This document shows, one piece after another, positions 31,672 through 40,053 of a stretch of DNA of 48,804 bases (the stretch's first letter is position 1; every line of letters starts with the position of its first letter). The stretch is from UBA995 sp035477115 (GTDB lineage Bacteria > Bacillota > Sulfobacillia > UBA995). The stretch is taken from NCBI GenBank assembly GCA_035477115.1, contig DATIKW010000011.1:1-48804 (forward strand). The letters run 5' to 3'. Under the pieces are notes generated by a model, which saw only the letters and a program-made list of their open reading frames with translations, had not been told where the DNA came from and ran no database searches. The translations under genes were made by a program, and so were the position numbers.

Positions 31672-33448
31672 GGCCGCCGGGAAGGCTCGCCGGCTGAGAA
31701 AGGGCGGTCACGATCGTGTTGCCCTGGCAGCCGCGGTCCTTACCCTCGCTACCGCGGCCCTTGCCCTCGCGACCGTGGCCACGGTGGTACGCGCAGTCCC
31801 GGTAGGGGCGGGTTCGGAACCCGCCCCTGTGTCCTCGCAGCGGCTCGACCAGCGCTACCGTCCCCGACAGACACCGGATCAACGTGGCATCGCCGCAACC
31901 AAGCTCAAGGAAGGTGACCTCCAACCGCCCTGCGGGAACGGATAGCGCCGCGTAGCCTGCCAGAAAGACTGCTCCGGCCAACAGCAAGACCCGGTTCCCG
32001 ATTCCGGTGAGGCTCAATAAAGCCAGGTACATCGCAACTACCAGGGGAAGAGGCAGGTTGGGAAGCTGTATGGCCCCGGGCGGGATCCGGGCGAACCATT
32101 CCGCCCCCGCCAGCAGGAGTTCGGCCGGCAGTGACAGGACCTGGGCGAGCGATGGTCCGGGAACGGGTACCCCGGGGAGCAGGCCGGCGATGGCCCCCAA
32201 CAGCAGTCCCAGCGGTATGGCCACGCCGGCCAAGGGGATCAATACCAGGTTCGCCAGGAGCGCCGGTACGACGACGGCATGGCCGTGATACAGCATGATC
32301 GGCAATATGCTGAGCTGGGCGGCGATACAAGTCGATAGGAGGCGGCGTCCGGGGAGGGCGGCGAGCCGGCGCCCGATTGGACCGGCCAGCAGCGTCAGCC
32401 CGGTCGTGGCGGCGAATGATAACTGAAACCCCAGATCATGAAGACTAGCGGGCGCGACCAGCACGATCAGCAGGGCGGCCAAACCGATCGCGGCCAGCGC
32501 CTGGTGCCGGCGGCCCAGGGGAACCGACCAGATGGCGGCGAGGGTCATCACCCCCGCGCGCACCGCGGGAGTCTGGCCGCCGGCGAGGGCGACGTAAAAC
32601 ACCGTCAGCGCGGAGACGAGCAGATCGGCCGTAATGGCTGACACGGGTAACCGCCGTGCCATGGCTGCGGCTCCGGCGACCACGAATCCCACGTGCAGCC
32701 CGGATATGGACAAGAGGTGGCCCACGCCGGCCCCGCGAAAGACGGAAGCCAGTTCCGGGTCTTCCATCCGGTCGCCGACCGTAACCCGCCGGTAGAAGTC
32801 AGCAGCCGGGGCGCTGAATACCTTGTCGATCCCTCTCCGCACGCCCTCCCGGACGCGGGCCAGCCGGCGGGGCAAGCTCGGACTTCCGGCCGCCACCTCG
32901 ATGGGGTTCCCCGGTAGCGGACTCATGGACCAGTGCACGCCGCGGGCCGCCAGGTACATCCGGGCATCGAACTCCCCGGGGTTGCGGGCGGGGCGCGGCC
33001 GTCGCAGGTAGCCGCGGACCACCAGCCGATCGCCCACTTCGAGCCGGATGTCTGAAGGCAACCTGCAGTGGACCAGCCCACGGACCGGCACCCGATCCGG
33101 CCCGCTGCCCACGTACCGGACCCCGAGCACCGCTGCCTGACCGGCACCCGCCCGCTCGGGATCGCGGGCGACGACTCCCTCGAGCGACACGAGGCGGCCG
33201 GCATGGGCGGCAAGCGGGAGTGGCGCCAGACGCGAGTGGATGCCCGTGTACAGCCATCCACCCAGGCCCACCCCTACCACGAGGGCGATGATGGCGGGCG
33301 AACTCCCCTGCCCGTGGGATCGGGTGGCCGCCAAACTCGCCCCAGCCGTGATCGCCGCCCCCCCGACGATGAGCCCGGGCGACTCGGCCGGTAAGGCCAA
33401 GGCGGCGCCGGCCAGAAACGCCAGGGCCAGCAGGGCCAGGAGCGGCAA
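31616..33448 (-). CDS. comEC: ComEC/Rec2 DNA-uptake channel lacking the C-terminal metallo-beta-lactamase domain
   Basis: Competence membrane channel, 610-aa frame. The DUF4131/OB-like N-terminal region (about 60-190) and the Competence domain (about 210-490, HLLSISGLHVGFVVAGAA, GQTPAVRAGVMTLAAI, LGFQLSFAATTGLTLL) look intact. The metallo-beta-lactamase domain begins at about residue 506 (LEVTFLELGCGDATLIR) but ends after about 25 residues. Next come residues encoded by a palindromic repeat (GGFRTRPYRD) and a low-complexity tail encoded partly by 21-bp repeats and antisense to dfx. Normal ComEC has about 250 more residues. The start is TTG with GGAGGTG, covered by a hairpin. Either a functional two-domain channel or a decaying gene. 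Confidence 0.85.
   Translation of the reverse strand: MPLLALLALAFLAGAALALPAESPGLIVGGAAITAGASLAATRSHGQGSSPAIIALVVGVGLGGWLYTGIHSRLAPLPLAAHAGRLVSLEGVVARDPERAGAGQAAVLGVRYVGSGPDRVPVRGLVHCRLPSDIRLEVGDRLVVRGYLRRPRPARNPGEFDARMYLAARGVHWSMSPLPGNPIEVAAGSPSLPRRLARVREGVRRGIDKVFSAPAADFYRRVTVGDRMEDPELASVFRGAGVGHLLSISGLHVGFVVAGAAAMARRLPVSAITADLLVSALTVFYVALAGGQTPAVRAGVMTLAAIWSVPLGRRHQALAAIGLAALLIVLVAPASLHDLGFQLSFAATTGLTLLAGPIGRRLAALPGRRLLSTCIAAQLSILPIMLYHGHAVVVPALLANLVLIPLAGVAIPLGLLLGAIAGLLPGVPVPGPSLAQVLSLPAELLLAGAEWFARIPPGAIQLPNLPLPLVVAMYLALLSLTGIGNRVLLLAGAVFLAGYAALSVPAGRLEVTFLELGCGDATLIRCLSGTVALVEPLRGHRGGFRTRPYRDCAYHRGHGREGKGRGSEGKDRGCQGNTIVTALSQPASLPGGLIPSRARECCSTRGRCSP
31719..31781. repeat. Three imperfect 21-bp tandem repeats
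   Basis: Units 31719-31739, 31740-31760 and 31761-31781 share TTnCCCTnGCnnCCGnGGnCC with few changes. They lie just after dfx, inside the degenerate tail of comEC. Confidence 0.75.
31802..31830. repeat. Palindromic repeat copy 2
   Basis: GTAGGGGCGGGTT (31802-31814), loop CGG, AACCCGCCCCTGT (31818-31830). The left arm equals copy 1 at 12036; the right arm differs at two end positions that still allow G-T pairing. It lies at the point where ComEC loses homology. Confidence 0.8.
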
Positions 33449-33453
33449 GCTTC

Positions 33454-33475
33454 ACCTCCGTCGCCTGGCGGAGGT
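33454..33475 (-). promoter_or_regulatory. Hairpin masking the comEC ribosome binding site
   Basis: On the minus strand ACCTCCG pairs perfectly with CGGAGGT across an 8-nt loop. The 3' arm contains the GGAGGT ribosome binding site, which ends 5 nt before the TTG start of comEC. The fold would hide the site and limit translation. Confidence 0.6.
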
Positions 33476-33539
33476 TCGGCGTGGAGGCGGGCCGCCCTTG
33501 CTCTCAGCGCGGGGACTCGCCGACGGAGATCGACTAGAT

Positions 33540-34388
33540 TCAGGAACGATTCGCGGAACCCGCCAATTCCACCCAGGCTCGTACCGTTTCCGCGACCGCC
33601 TGCCGGGCCGCTTTCAGGCATCGGTTCAGGTTGACGTCGCCGCCGGGTCCCTCCGCCGCTTGCCGGAAACCGGCAATGAAGGCCCGGCGCACATCGGTCG
33701 CCACGTTGATCTTGGCCACCCCGCCGGCAATGGCCCGGCGGAGTTGCTCCGGCGGGGTCCCACTTCCCCCGTGCAACACCAGGGGAATTTCCACCTGTCG
33801 GGCGATCTCCTCCAGGCGGGGCAGGTCGAGGACGGGCGGTCCGTGTTGATACACACCATGGGCGGTGCCCACGGCCACTGCCAGGCAATCCGCCCCCGAC
33901 GCCCGAGCGAAACCCGCCGCTTCTTCCGGGTCCGTCAGCTGGTCGGCTTGCCGGGAAGGATGGTCGCTGCCCGCTCCGACGTGCCCCAGTTCCGCTTCCA
34001 CCGAACACCCGGCCGCGCGAGCGACCTCCGCCACGCGCAGCGTGAGCGCCAGGTTATCGGCGTAAGGCAGGAGGGAACCGTCCACCATCACCGAGGAGAA
34101 GCCGTGACGAACGGCATGTACGGCCTCCGCGAAGGTTCGCCCGTGGTCGAGGTGGAGGACCACCGGGAGTCGAGGAAAGCGCCGCATCGCCGCCCGGACC
34201 GTCCCCGCCACGAGGTCGATGTCTCGGCCGAGGCTGAGCAGGATCAGCGGCGACCGCATCTCCTGGGCGGCCTCCATGGTCGCGGCTACCATATCGGAAT
34301 TGGCCGCATTGAAAGCCGCTATCGCGTAGCCTCCGCGCCGGGCCTCCTGGAGCAATTCGGTCAGCGGGATCAACATCGGCGCCACCAC
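33540..34388 (-). CDS. Class II fructose/tagatose-bisphosphate aldolase family protein
   Basis: Zinc-dependent aldolase, 282 aa. Features: AFNAANSDMVAATMEAA, catalytic and zinc motif VVLHLDHG (Asp81, His82), GHVGAGSD, AVGTAHGVYQHG (zinc His), LHGGSGTPPEQLRRAI and INVATDVRRAF. The class is certain; fructose- versus tagatose- or ketose-specific use is not. It lies 11 bp after pfkA. Starts possible: GTG 34388 or ATG 34376, both with weak sites. With pfkA and nagA it would give a route from an amino-sugar phosphate to triose phosphates. Confidence 0.9.
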   Translation of the reverse strand: MVAPMLIPLTELLQEARRGGYAIAAFNAANSDMVAATMEAAQEMRSPLILLSLGRDIDLVAGTVRAAMRRFPRLPVVLHLDHGRTFAEAVHAVRHGFSSVMVDGSLLPYADNLALTLRVAEVARAAGCSVEAELGHVGAGSDHPSRQADQLTDPEEAAGFARASGADCLAVAVGTAHGVYQHGPPVLDLPRLEEIARQVEIPLVLHGGSGTPPEQLRRAIAGGVAKINVATDVRRAFIAGFRQAAEGPGGDVNLNRCLKAARQAVAETVRAWVELAGSANRS

Positions 34389-34399
34389 CCATCACCGGG

Positions 34400-35356
34400 T
34401 CAGATTGACAGGGTCTTCACCAGTTCGTATTCGGCCAGATTCAGTCCTTTGCGGGACTCGAGCGCCACCGCCAGGTCAGTCTCTTGCACGCAACCGTTAT
34501 GCATCCCCAACAGCTTGCCGTGTCTCCCGGCCAGCAGCGTGTCCACCGCGCCCGCTCCCAAGCGGGAGGCCAGATTCCGGTCCAAGGCGGTGGGCGTCCC
34601 CCCCCGCTGAATGTGTCCGAGGATGATGATGCGCATCGGGAAGCCGGTCCGCTCCGTGATCTGCGAGGCAATGTCATAGGCATTGCCCACGCCCTCGGCG
34701 AGGATCACGATGGAATGGCGCTTGCTCCTGGCCCTGCTCCGGCGCAGACGCAGGCAGACCTCGTCAAGATCGGTTGGTATCTCCGGCAAAAGGATGCTCT
34801 CCGCTCCCACCGCCAACCCGGAGGCCAGGGCCAAGAAGCCGGTATCCCTTCCCATGACCTCCACCACGAAGGTGCGCTCGAGCGCCTCGGCGGTATCCCG
34901 GATCTTGTCCACGGCGTAGCAGATGGTGTTGAGCGCCGTATCGAAGCCTATGCTCAACTCGCTAAAAGGCACGTCGTTATCGATGGTACCGGGGATCGCC
35001 ACCACGCGGATGCCGCGTTTCGCCAGCTCCACACATCCCCGCATGGAGCCGTCGCCCCCGATCACGATCAGGCCTTCGATCCCGAAATCCTGGAGGGTGT
35101 TCACCGCCAGTTGCTGGCCCTCCCGGCTCTTGAACTCGTCGCTACGCCCGGTCAGCAGTATGGTCCCGCCCCGGTAGATGATGTCGGCGACCGAACCCAC
35201 ATCCATGGGCACGACATCTCCGGACATCAGACCCAGGAAGCCTCGCCGGACGCCGAACACCGTCGAACCCCGAAAGATCCCCGCTCGAACCACGGCCCGA
35301 ATGGCGGCATTCATCCCCGGAGCGTCGCCGCCGCTGGTCAATACGCCTATTCGCAA
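34400..35356 (-). CDS. pfkA: ATP-dependent 6-phosphofructokinase
   Basis: Glycolytic kinase of 318 aa, normal bacterial length. Motifs: LTSGGDAPGMNAAIRAVVR, IVIGGDGSMRG, catalytic GTIDNDVPFS, EVMGRDTGFLALASGLA and HIQRGGTPTALDR. Gly in GGDGS argues for ATP rather than pyrophosphate as donor. It sits between nagA (35-bp gap) and the aldolase. Confidence 0.96.
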   Translation of the reverse strand: MRIGVLTSGGDAPGMNAAIRAVVRAGIFRGSTVFGVRRGFLGLMSGDVVPMDVGSVADIIYRGGTILLTGRSDEFKSREGQQLAVNTLQDFGIEGLIVIGGDGSMRGCVELAKRGIRVVAIPGTIDNDVPFSELSIGFDTALNTICYAVDKIRDTAEALERTFVVEVMGRDTGFLALASGLAVGAESILLPEIPTDLDEVCLRLRRSRARSKRHSIVILAEGVGNAYDIASQITERTGFPMRIIILGHIQRGGTPTALDRNLASRLGAGAVDTLLAGRHGKLLGMHNGCVQETDLAVALESRKGLNLAEYELVKTLSI

Positions 35357-35391
35357 AGATGGGGTACTCCTTTCCCGCTTTGGGTTGTCCT

Positions 35392-36588
35392 TCAGGGAGC
35401 AGCGGATGGCAGCCCCGGCCCGTGAATGATCCGCCCCATCGCCACCGTGAGGAACACCGCGCCGTCATCGTCGAGCACGGCTATGTCGGCATCCATCCCC
35501 GGCCGCAGGGCGCCCTTGTGCTCCGCGAACCCGAGGTGCCTGGCGGCATTGGCGCTGGTCAAGCAGACCGCTTCTTCAGGGCTGAAGCCCCATTCCCGCA
35601 GATTGCGGAACGCGCCGCTCAGGGGAACCACGGAGCCCGCCAGCGAACCCGAGTGCTTCAGGACGGCGGATTCGGCCGTGAGCACGATCCGTTCCCCGTA
35701 TAGATCGTATTCCCCGGGGGGGTGGCCGGCCAGGGGGGTGAGATCGCTGACCGCCGCAACCCGGGCGACTCCCTTGGCCCGGCAAAGGATGCGGACGATG
35801 GCGGGATGGACGTGCCTTCCGTCGGCGATTACCTCAGCCAATACCTCGTCTCGATCGAGCACCGCGCCCAGTACCCCCGGGTCGCGGTGATGTAGCGGGC
35901 GCATGGCATTGAAGGTGTGGGTTGCATGGGTCGCTCCGGCGGCGATGGCCGCCAGCGCTTCTTCGTGGCCGGCATCGGTATGCCCCATGCCGGGGATGAT
36001 CCCCCTGGCGCGCAGCCAACGGATGGCCGGCAGCGCCTCCGGCAGCTCCGGCGCGAGGGTGAAGATGCGAAGGGTGGCCCCGGCCGCCGCGTGCAATCGC
36101 TCGAGTTCCTCGAGATCCGGCAGCCGGAGACAGTCCTCCGCTTGCGCTCCCCTGCGACCCCGCGCGAGGTAAGGTCCTTCCACGTGGCAGCCCAACACCC
36201 GGGCTCCCCGCCAGCCGGGCTCAGTCGAGCGCCGCGCGGCTTCGGCCACCACCGCCACCGCCCGAATCAGCTGCCGGGACGGGGCCGCCACGGTGGTGGG
36301 GCAGTAGGCGGTCACGCCCCATTTCCCGAGCAGCCGGGACAGCCGCTCGAGGACCTGCAGGTCCGCCGCCATCACGTCGAGTCCCATCGCGCCATGCAGG
36401 TGGAGATCGATGAAACCGGGTACGGCCCGGCGGCCCACCGCGTCAATGCGGCATGCGCTTGCCCCCTGATCGCTATCCGGCGGACCGATGCCGGCGATGC
36501 GGTCGCCTTCGATCATGATGGAGCAGGGTCTCACCCCTTCGGCGGTGACGGCTCGCACATCGCTGATGACGAGCATGGCAGACCTCAT
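35392..36588 (-). CDS. nagA: N-acetylglucosamine-6-phosphate deacetylase
   Basis: Amidohydrolase of 398 aa that removes acetate from GlcNAc-6-phosphate. The metal and substrate motifs are intact: GFIDLHLHGAMGLDVM (His63, His65), VLGCHVEGPYL (metal Glu), MGHTDAGHEEA, THTFNAMRPLHHRDPG, and VSDLTPLAG with the catalytic Asp. The ATG at 36588 overlaps the DUF401 stop (ATGA), which couples it to that transporter. GalNAc-6-phosphate specificity cannot be excluded. No nagB (deaminase) lies nearby. Confidence 0.94.
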   Translation of the reverse strand: MRSAMLVISDVRAVTAEGVRPCSIMIEGDRIAGIGPPDSDQGASACRIDAVGRRAVPGFIDLHLHGAMGLDVMAADLQVLERLSRLLGKWGVTAYCPTTVAAPSRQLIRAVAVVAEAARRSTEPGWRGARVLGCHVEGPYLARGRRGAQAEDCLRLPDLEELERLHAAAGATLRIFTLAPELPEALPAIRWLRARGIIPGMGHTDAGHEEALAAIAAGATHATHTFNAMRPLHHRDPGVLGAVLDRDEVLAEVIADGRHVHPAIVRILCRAKGVARVAAVSDLTPLAGHPPGEYDLYGERIVLTAESAVLKHSGSLAGSVVPLSGAFRNLREWGFSPEEAVCLTSANAARHLGFAEHKGALRPGMDADIAVLDDDGAVFLTVAMGRIIHGPGLPSAAP

Positions 36589-37820
36589 CCTGGGAAAGCG
36601 CCGGCCAGGCGCAGCCAGGTGAGTATGGCGAGAGACAGGGCCAGTGCGGCCAAGGGGATCAGGTACTCACGATAGAGCGAGGACAGCCTGACCTTGAAGT
36701 ATTCGACCGTCAGCACCTGGCATAGATGGAGCGGGGAAATTAGATAGGCCAGGAAACTGCAGGTGAAGACCAGTACGGCCACAGCCGGACCCGCCTCCGG
36801 GGCGACCAGCGGTAGCAACAAGGGATAGGTGATGGCGATGCTGGCGTTCTGGGATGCGCTGACGAAACTGATGAGGAAGGGCAGGCCCGCGGCCATCGCC
36901 ATGACCGGCAGTCCCCCGTCCACGAGACCATCGACCAGCACGGTGACGACCGCGGTCTCGGCCAAGACGTCGCGGAAGGCTATCACCACCCCCATGGCCA
37001 GTACCAACCACCAGTCGACGCCCTCCCGAAGCAGGAGGCCGATGCGAAACCGGGGATGGCGCCACCCGAGGAAGATGGCGAGCAGCACGGCTACGGCGAG
37101 CGACGAGCTGATGGGCACCCTGAACCCGACAGGGAGGATCAGGCCGAGCAGGAGCGGCGATCCCCGGAATAGGAAGGTCCCCAGCATCCGGAGCCTGGCG
37201 CTTCGGTCGGGTGCAGGGGATGGCCTGGTGCGCGGTCCATGGAGATAGCGCAGATAGCCGGCGGCGAGGAGGGTGACGGCCAGTGGCAGCTGGAGACCGG
37301 CGAGCCGATACACCGACATGTCAGCGAGTTGGGCGGCAAGGATCAGACTGGGCGTGAAGGGGAATATGAGGAACCAGGCATGCCGGAAGATGATGTTGAT
37401 GGCGGCTCGCCTCGTCGGGGTCAAGGAAAGGGAGTCGCCCATAGCATCCACAAGGGGAGCAGCGATGACGGCGGCCCCCGGTGCGGGGAGGAGTCCAACG
37501 AGACTCGGGATGGCGGCGAGACTCAGCCGGTCATCCCGCAGCAGCCCCGCCAGAGCGCCGAGCATGTCCCGCAGCAGATCCGAGCGTTGAAGGATCCGAT
37601 TGAGCAAAGTGATCAGGGCCATGACCACCATGAGTTCCCGCGCAATGGGCGAAACCAGCGCGTTCCCGATCACGGTGAACGTCCTGGCCGGGCCCAAGCC
37701 CAGGGTGAGGCCGAGTACGATCGAGCCCGCCAGCATGGCGACGCCCAGGGGCAGCCGGCGGTTGGCCAGGATGGCGATCAGGGTGAAGCTGACCAGGAGA
37801 CCGATGGACGGGACCAGCAT
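36585..37820 (-). CDS. DUF401-family membrane protein (putative transporter)
   Basis: Polytopic membrane protein of 411 aa with about ten TM helices. Typical of DUF401: SLVGLLPAPGAAVIAAPLVD, NIIFRHAWFLIFPFTPSLIL, and C-terminal FTCSFLAYLISPLHLCQVL. The two inverted repeat-like halves resemble ion-transporter-superfamily carriers such as gluconate and dicarboxylate permeases. Coupling to nagA by a 4-bp overlap suggests transport of an amino sugar, a sugar acid or the released acetate. That is inference; no substrate is established for the family. Confidence 0.82.
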   Translation of the reverse strand: MLVPSIGLLVSFTLIAILANRRLPLGVAMLAGSIVLGLTLGLGPARTFTVIGNALVSPIARELMVVMALITLLNRILQRSDLLRDMLGALAGLLRDDRLSLAAIPSLVGLLPAPGAAVIAAPLVDAMGDSLSLTPTRRAAINIIFRHAWFLIFPFTPSLILAAQLADMSVYRLAGLQLPLAVTLLAAGYLRYLHGPRTRPSPAPDRSARLRMLGTFLFRGSPLLLGLILPVGFRVPISSSLAVAVLLAIFLGWRHPRFRIGLLLREGVDWWLVLAMGVVIAFRDVLAETAVVTVLVDGLVDGGLPVMAMAAGLPFLISFVSASQNASIAITYPLLLPLVAPEAGPAVAVLVFTCSFLAYLISPLHLCQVLTVEYFKVRLSSLYREYLIPLAALALSLAILTWLRLAGAFPG

Positions 37821-37988
37821 CGGCGGGAGTCCGCTCCTTCGTGGCCGAGGCGTCCGTTCGCCGGCGGCCGGATACGCATCTACCTTTCACCATACGTCGG
37901 GGTGAATTCCTCCTGGCCCGGACGGCCAGGGGGGAGGAACGTCTGCTCCAGCCGGCGAATGACCAGGGCAAACTGATGACCGGGACCG

Positions 37989-38070
37989 CTAGGGGAGCCC
38001 TTGGGGCTGAGAAGGCGCCGCATAGCCGCCGACCCTGGAACCTGAACTGGGTAATACCAGCGTAGGGAAG
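37989..38070 (+). promoter_or_regulatory. TPP riboswitch (THI element)
   Basis: Contains the conserved thi-box parts in order: AGGGGAGCC, GGGGCTGAGA (38003-38012), ACCCT (38032-38036), GAACCTGAACTGGGTAATAC and CAGCGTAGGGA. The five- and three-prime arms (AGGGG.../...TAGGGA with GAGCCC) fit the usual fold. It ends 54 bp before the thiT start, so thiamine pyrophosphate should control the thiT-thiN operon. Confidence 0.95.
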
Positions 38071-38123
38071 TGGCCCTGGAGGCGTTATCGCCCGGGCGGC
38101 CCCTGGTTGAGGAGGATTCGCCC

Positions 38124-38654
38124 GTGGTTGAGTTGGTTGGTCGTCGGTTACCTCTGAGAGCCGTGGCGGAAGCGGGGATGTTGATCGCTCTGGCCACGGT
38201 CCTGTCTTTCATCAAGATCTTCACCCTCCCCCAGGGAGGGTCGGTCACCGCCGCCAGCATGGTGCCCATCCTGCTGTTCGCCGTTCGCTGGGGGCCGGGA
38301 CCGGGAGTGCTAGCCGGCGCCGCTTACGGCCTGATCCAGCTATGGGTGGAGCCGTTCATCCTCCATCCCGCTCAGGTGGTGCTGGACTATCCGCTCGCCT
38401 TTGGACTGCTGGGACTGGCCGGTCTCTTCCCCGCCCGCCCGGCGCTGGGTGTCATGGCCGGCATGATCGGACGGTTCCTGAGCCACTGGTTGTCCGGATT
38501 CATCTTCTTCGCCGCTTTTGCCGGCGATCAGCATCCGATGCTGTACTCCGCCATATACAACGGCAGCTACCTTCTGCCGGAGTTGGCAATCAGCGCCCTG
38601 CTCGTTGCCCTGCTCGCCCCGTCGCTGAGGACGAAGGTGACTCGGATTGCCTGA
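38124..38654 (+). CDS. thiT: Thiamine ECF transporter S component ThiT
   Basis: Substrate-binding membrane subunit of an energy-coupling-factor thiamine transporter, 176 aa, six TM helices. Signature LPQGGSVTAASMVPILLFA and GFIFFAAFAG with YNGSYLLPELAISALLV at the C-terminus. The GTG at 38124 is chosen because GAGGAGG lies 8-14 bp upstream; a GTG at 38070 would lie inside the riboswitch. The energizing EcfA/EcfT module is not in the window and is probably shared. Confidence 0.93.
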   Translation: MVELVGRRLPLRAVAEAGMLIALATVLSFIKIFTLPQGGSVTAASMVPILLFAVRWGPGPGVLAGAAYGLIQLWVEPFILHPAQVVLDYPLAFGLLGLAGLFPARPALGVMAGMIGRFLSHWLSGFIFFAAFAGDQHPMLYSAIYNGSYLLPELAISALLVALLAPSLRTKVTRIA

Positions 38655-39366
38655 GCCCGCCGCCGTCGTGGTAGCGGCGGGACCGCTGGGCGACCTCGGG
38701 GATCTGGCGGGGCGGCTCTCCCGGGAGCACTGGCGGAGCGCCTTCATCGTGGCGGCGGACGGCGGCTACGCCCACTGCCTGGCCATGGGGTTACGACCTG
38801 ACCTGGTGGTCGGAGACCTCGACTCGCTGGAGGCCGCGGATTGCTCCCGGCTCGAGGCGGCCGGCATACCCTTCCTGCGGCTGCCCCGGGACAAGGACCG
38901 GACCGACCTGCAGGCGGCGCTGGAGGAAGTGGTCCGCCGACCGCCCGGACGCCTCATCGTACTGGGCGCCCTCGGCGGGCCCCGGCTCGATCACGGCCTC
39001 GCTGCCGTCTATGCCGGCGTCCCTCTGGCCCGGCAGGGATGGCACATCGAGTACCTGGGCCGCCGGGAGCAGTTGTGGCTGCTCGCCGGACCCGGCGGCC
39101 TGCAGCTCGACCCCCGGCCGGGCCACTACCTGTCGCTGATCCCGCTGACCGAGGAAGTGTCCGGCGTGGTCATGGAGGGAATGCGCTGGGAGTTGCCGGG
39201 GGTCAGCTTGCGCTGGGGCGATTCCCGGGGGGTGTCGAACGAGTTCAGCGATCGCCCCGCGCAAATCCGGTTGGCCACCGGAGTCCTCGCCGTCGTGGTT
39301 GGTCCTGCCGGGGCCGCCGAAGGTCGTCCCGGTAGTCCCGGATGTTCCCCGCGTGCTTGGCGATGA
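38647..39366 (+). CDS. thiN: Thiamine pyrophosphokinase
   Basis: Transfers pyrophosphate from ATP to thiamine, 239 aa. Motifs: FIVAADGGYAHCLAMGLRPD, LVVGDLDSL, FLRLPRDKDRTDLQAALEE, GALGGPRLDHGLA and SLRWGDSRGVSNEFSD. The TTG start overlaps the thiT stop by 8 bp, with AAGGTG upstream. Imported thiamine is thus converted directly to TPP, which closes the riboswitch loop. The conserved fold ends about residue 216; the last 23 residues are Gly/Pro-rich and overlap plsY from the other strand. Confidence 0.93.
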   Translation: MPEPAAVVVAAGPLGDLGDLAGRLSREHWRSAFIVAADGGYAHCLAMGLRPDLVVGDLDSLEAADCSRLEAAGIPFLRLPRDKDRTDLQAALEEVVRRPPGRLIVLGALGGPRLDHGLAAVYAGVPLARQGWHIEYLGRREQLWLLAGPGGLQLDPRPGHYLSLIPLTEEVSGVVMEGMRWELPGVSLRWGDSRGVSNEFSDRPAQIRLATGVLAVVVGPAGAAEGRPGSPGCSPRAWR

Positions 39367-39886
39367 TCGCCGCCGACAGGGCGGCTCCGAACAACCCCCA
39401 GGCGAGATGACCGCCCAGCAGCCACACTAAGGCGGGCAGGATGAGAAGCGCCGCCACGACGCCCATATAAACGCTGCGGAGTACGAGGGCGAACAGGGCC
39501 ATGAGGCCGGCGGCGATGGGGATTACGACCGGTAACAGCAACAGCATGGCGCCGGTCGACGTGGCCAGCCCTTTGCCTCCTCCTTTTGTCCCCAGGAACA
39601 GCATCCAGTTGTGCCCGACCACTGCCGCCAGCCCCGCAAGCAGCGGTGCCCACGAACCGGGAGCCAGAATCCGGGCGAGGTGCACGGCCAGGGCACCCTT
39701 GGCGATATCGAGAGCGGCCGTGACCAACCCGGCGGGCAGCCCGGCCACGCGGGCGGCGTTCAGGCCGCCGAGATTGCCCGTGCCGGAGCGCAACAGGTCC
39801 TTGCCGGCCAGCATCCGGGCTACCAGATAGCCCGAGGGGATGGAGCCGAGCATGTAGGACATCCCCACCACGACCGCGTACACCAA
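39245..39886 (-). CDS. plsY: Glycerol-3-phosphate acyltransferase PlsY
   Basis: Membrane acyltransferase of 213 aa that uses acyl-phosphate to make lysophosphatidic acid. Loop motifs: LGSIPSGYLVARML, RSGTGNLGGLNAARVAG (usual GSGNxGATN, here with GG for AT) and GHNWMLFLGTKGGGKGLATS. The TTG start at 39886 has AGGGAG 8 bp upstream. The conserved protein ends near residue 180 (KHAGNIRDY); the remaining Arg-rich tail overlaps thiN on the opposite strand by 122 bp. Confidence 0.94.
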   Translation of the reverse strand: MVYAVVVGMSYMLGSIPSGYLVARMLAGKDLLRSGTGNLGGLNAARVAGLPAGLVTAALDIAKGALAVHLARILAPGSWAPLLAGLAAVVGHNWMLFLGTKGGGKGLATSTGAMLLLLPVVIPIAAGLMALFALVLRSVYMGVVAALLILPALVWLLGGHLAWGLFGAALSAAIIAKHAGNIRDYRDDLRRPRQDQPRRRGLRWPTGFARGDR

Positions 39887-40053
39887 GCGACCATCTCCCT
39901 GGAGCCTCAGCGTTTCGTCCCCGGCGCTTGTGGGGCCTCATTCTCGACGGGACCGCACCCTTCCTGCGACCCGGCACGCCCTCCCCGATAGCGTTCACGA
40001 AGGCAGGTCCGAGGTCATAACCTGGGACTGATCGCCGCGGAAAGGTGATGGCC

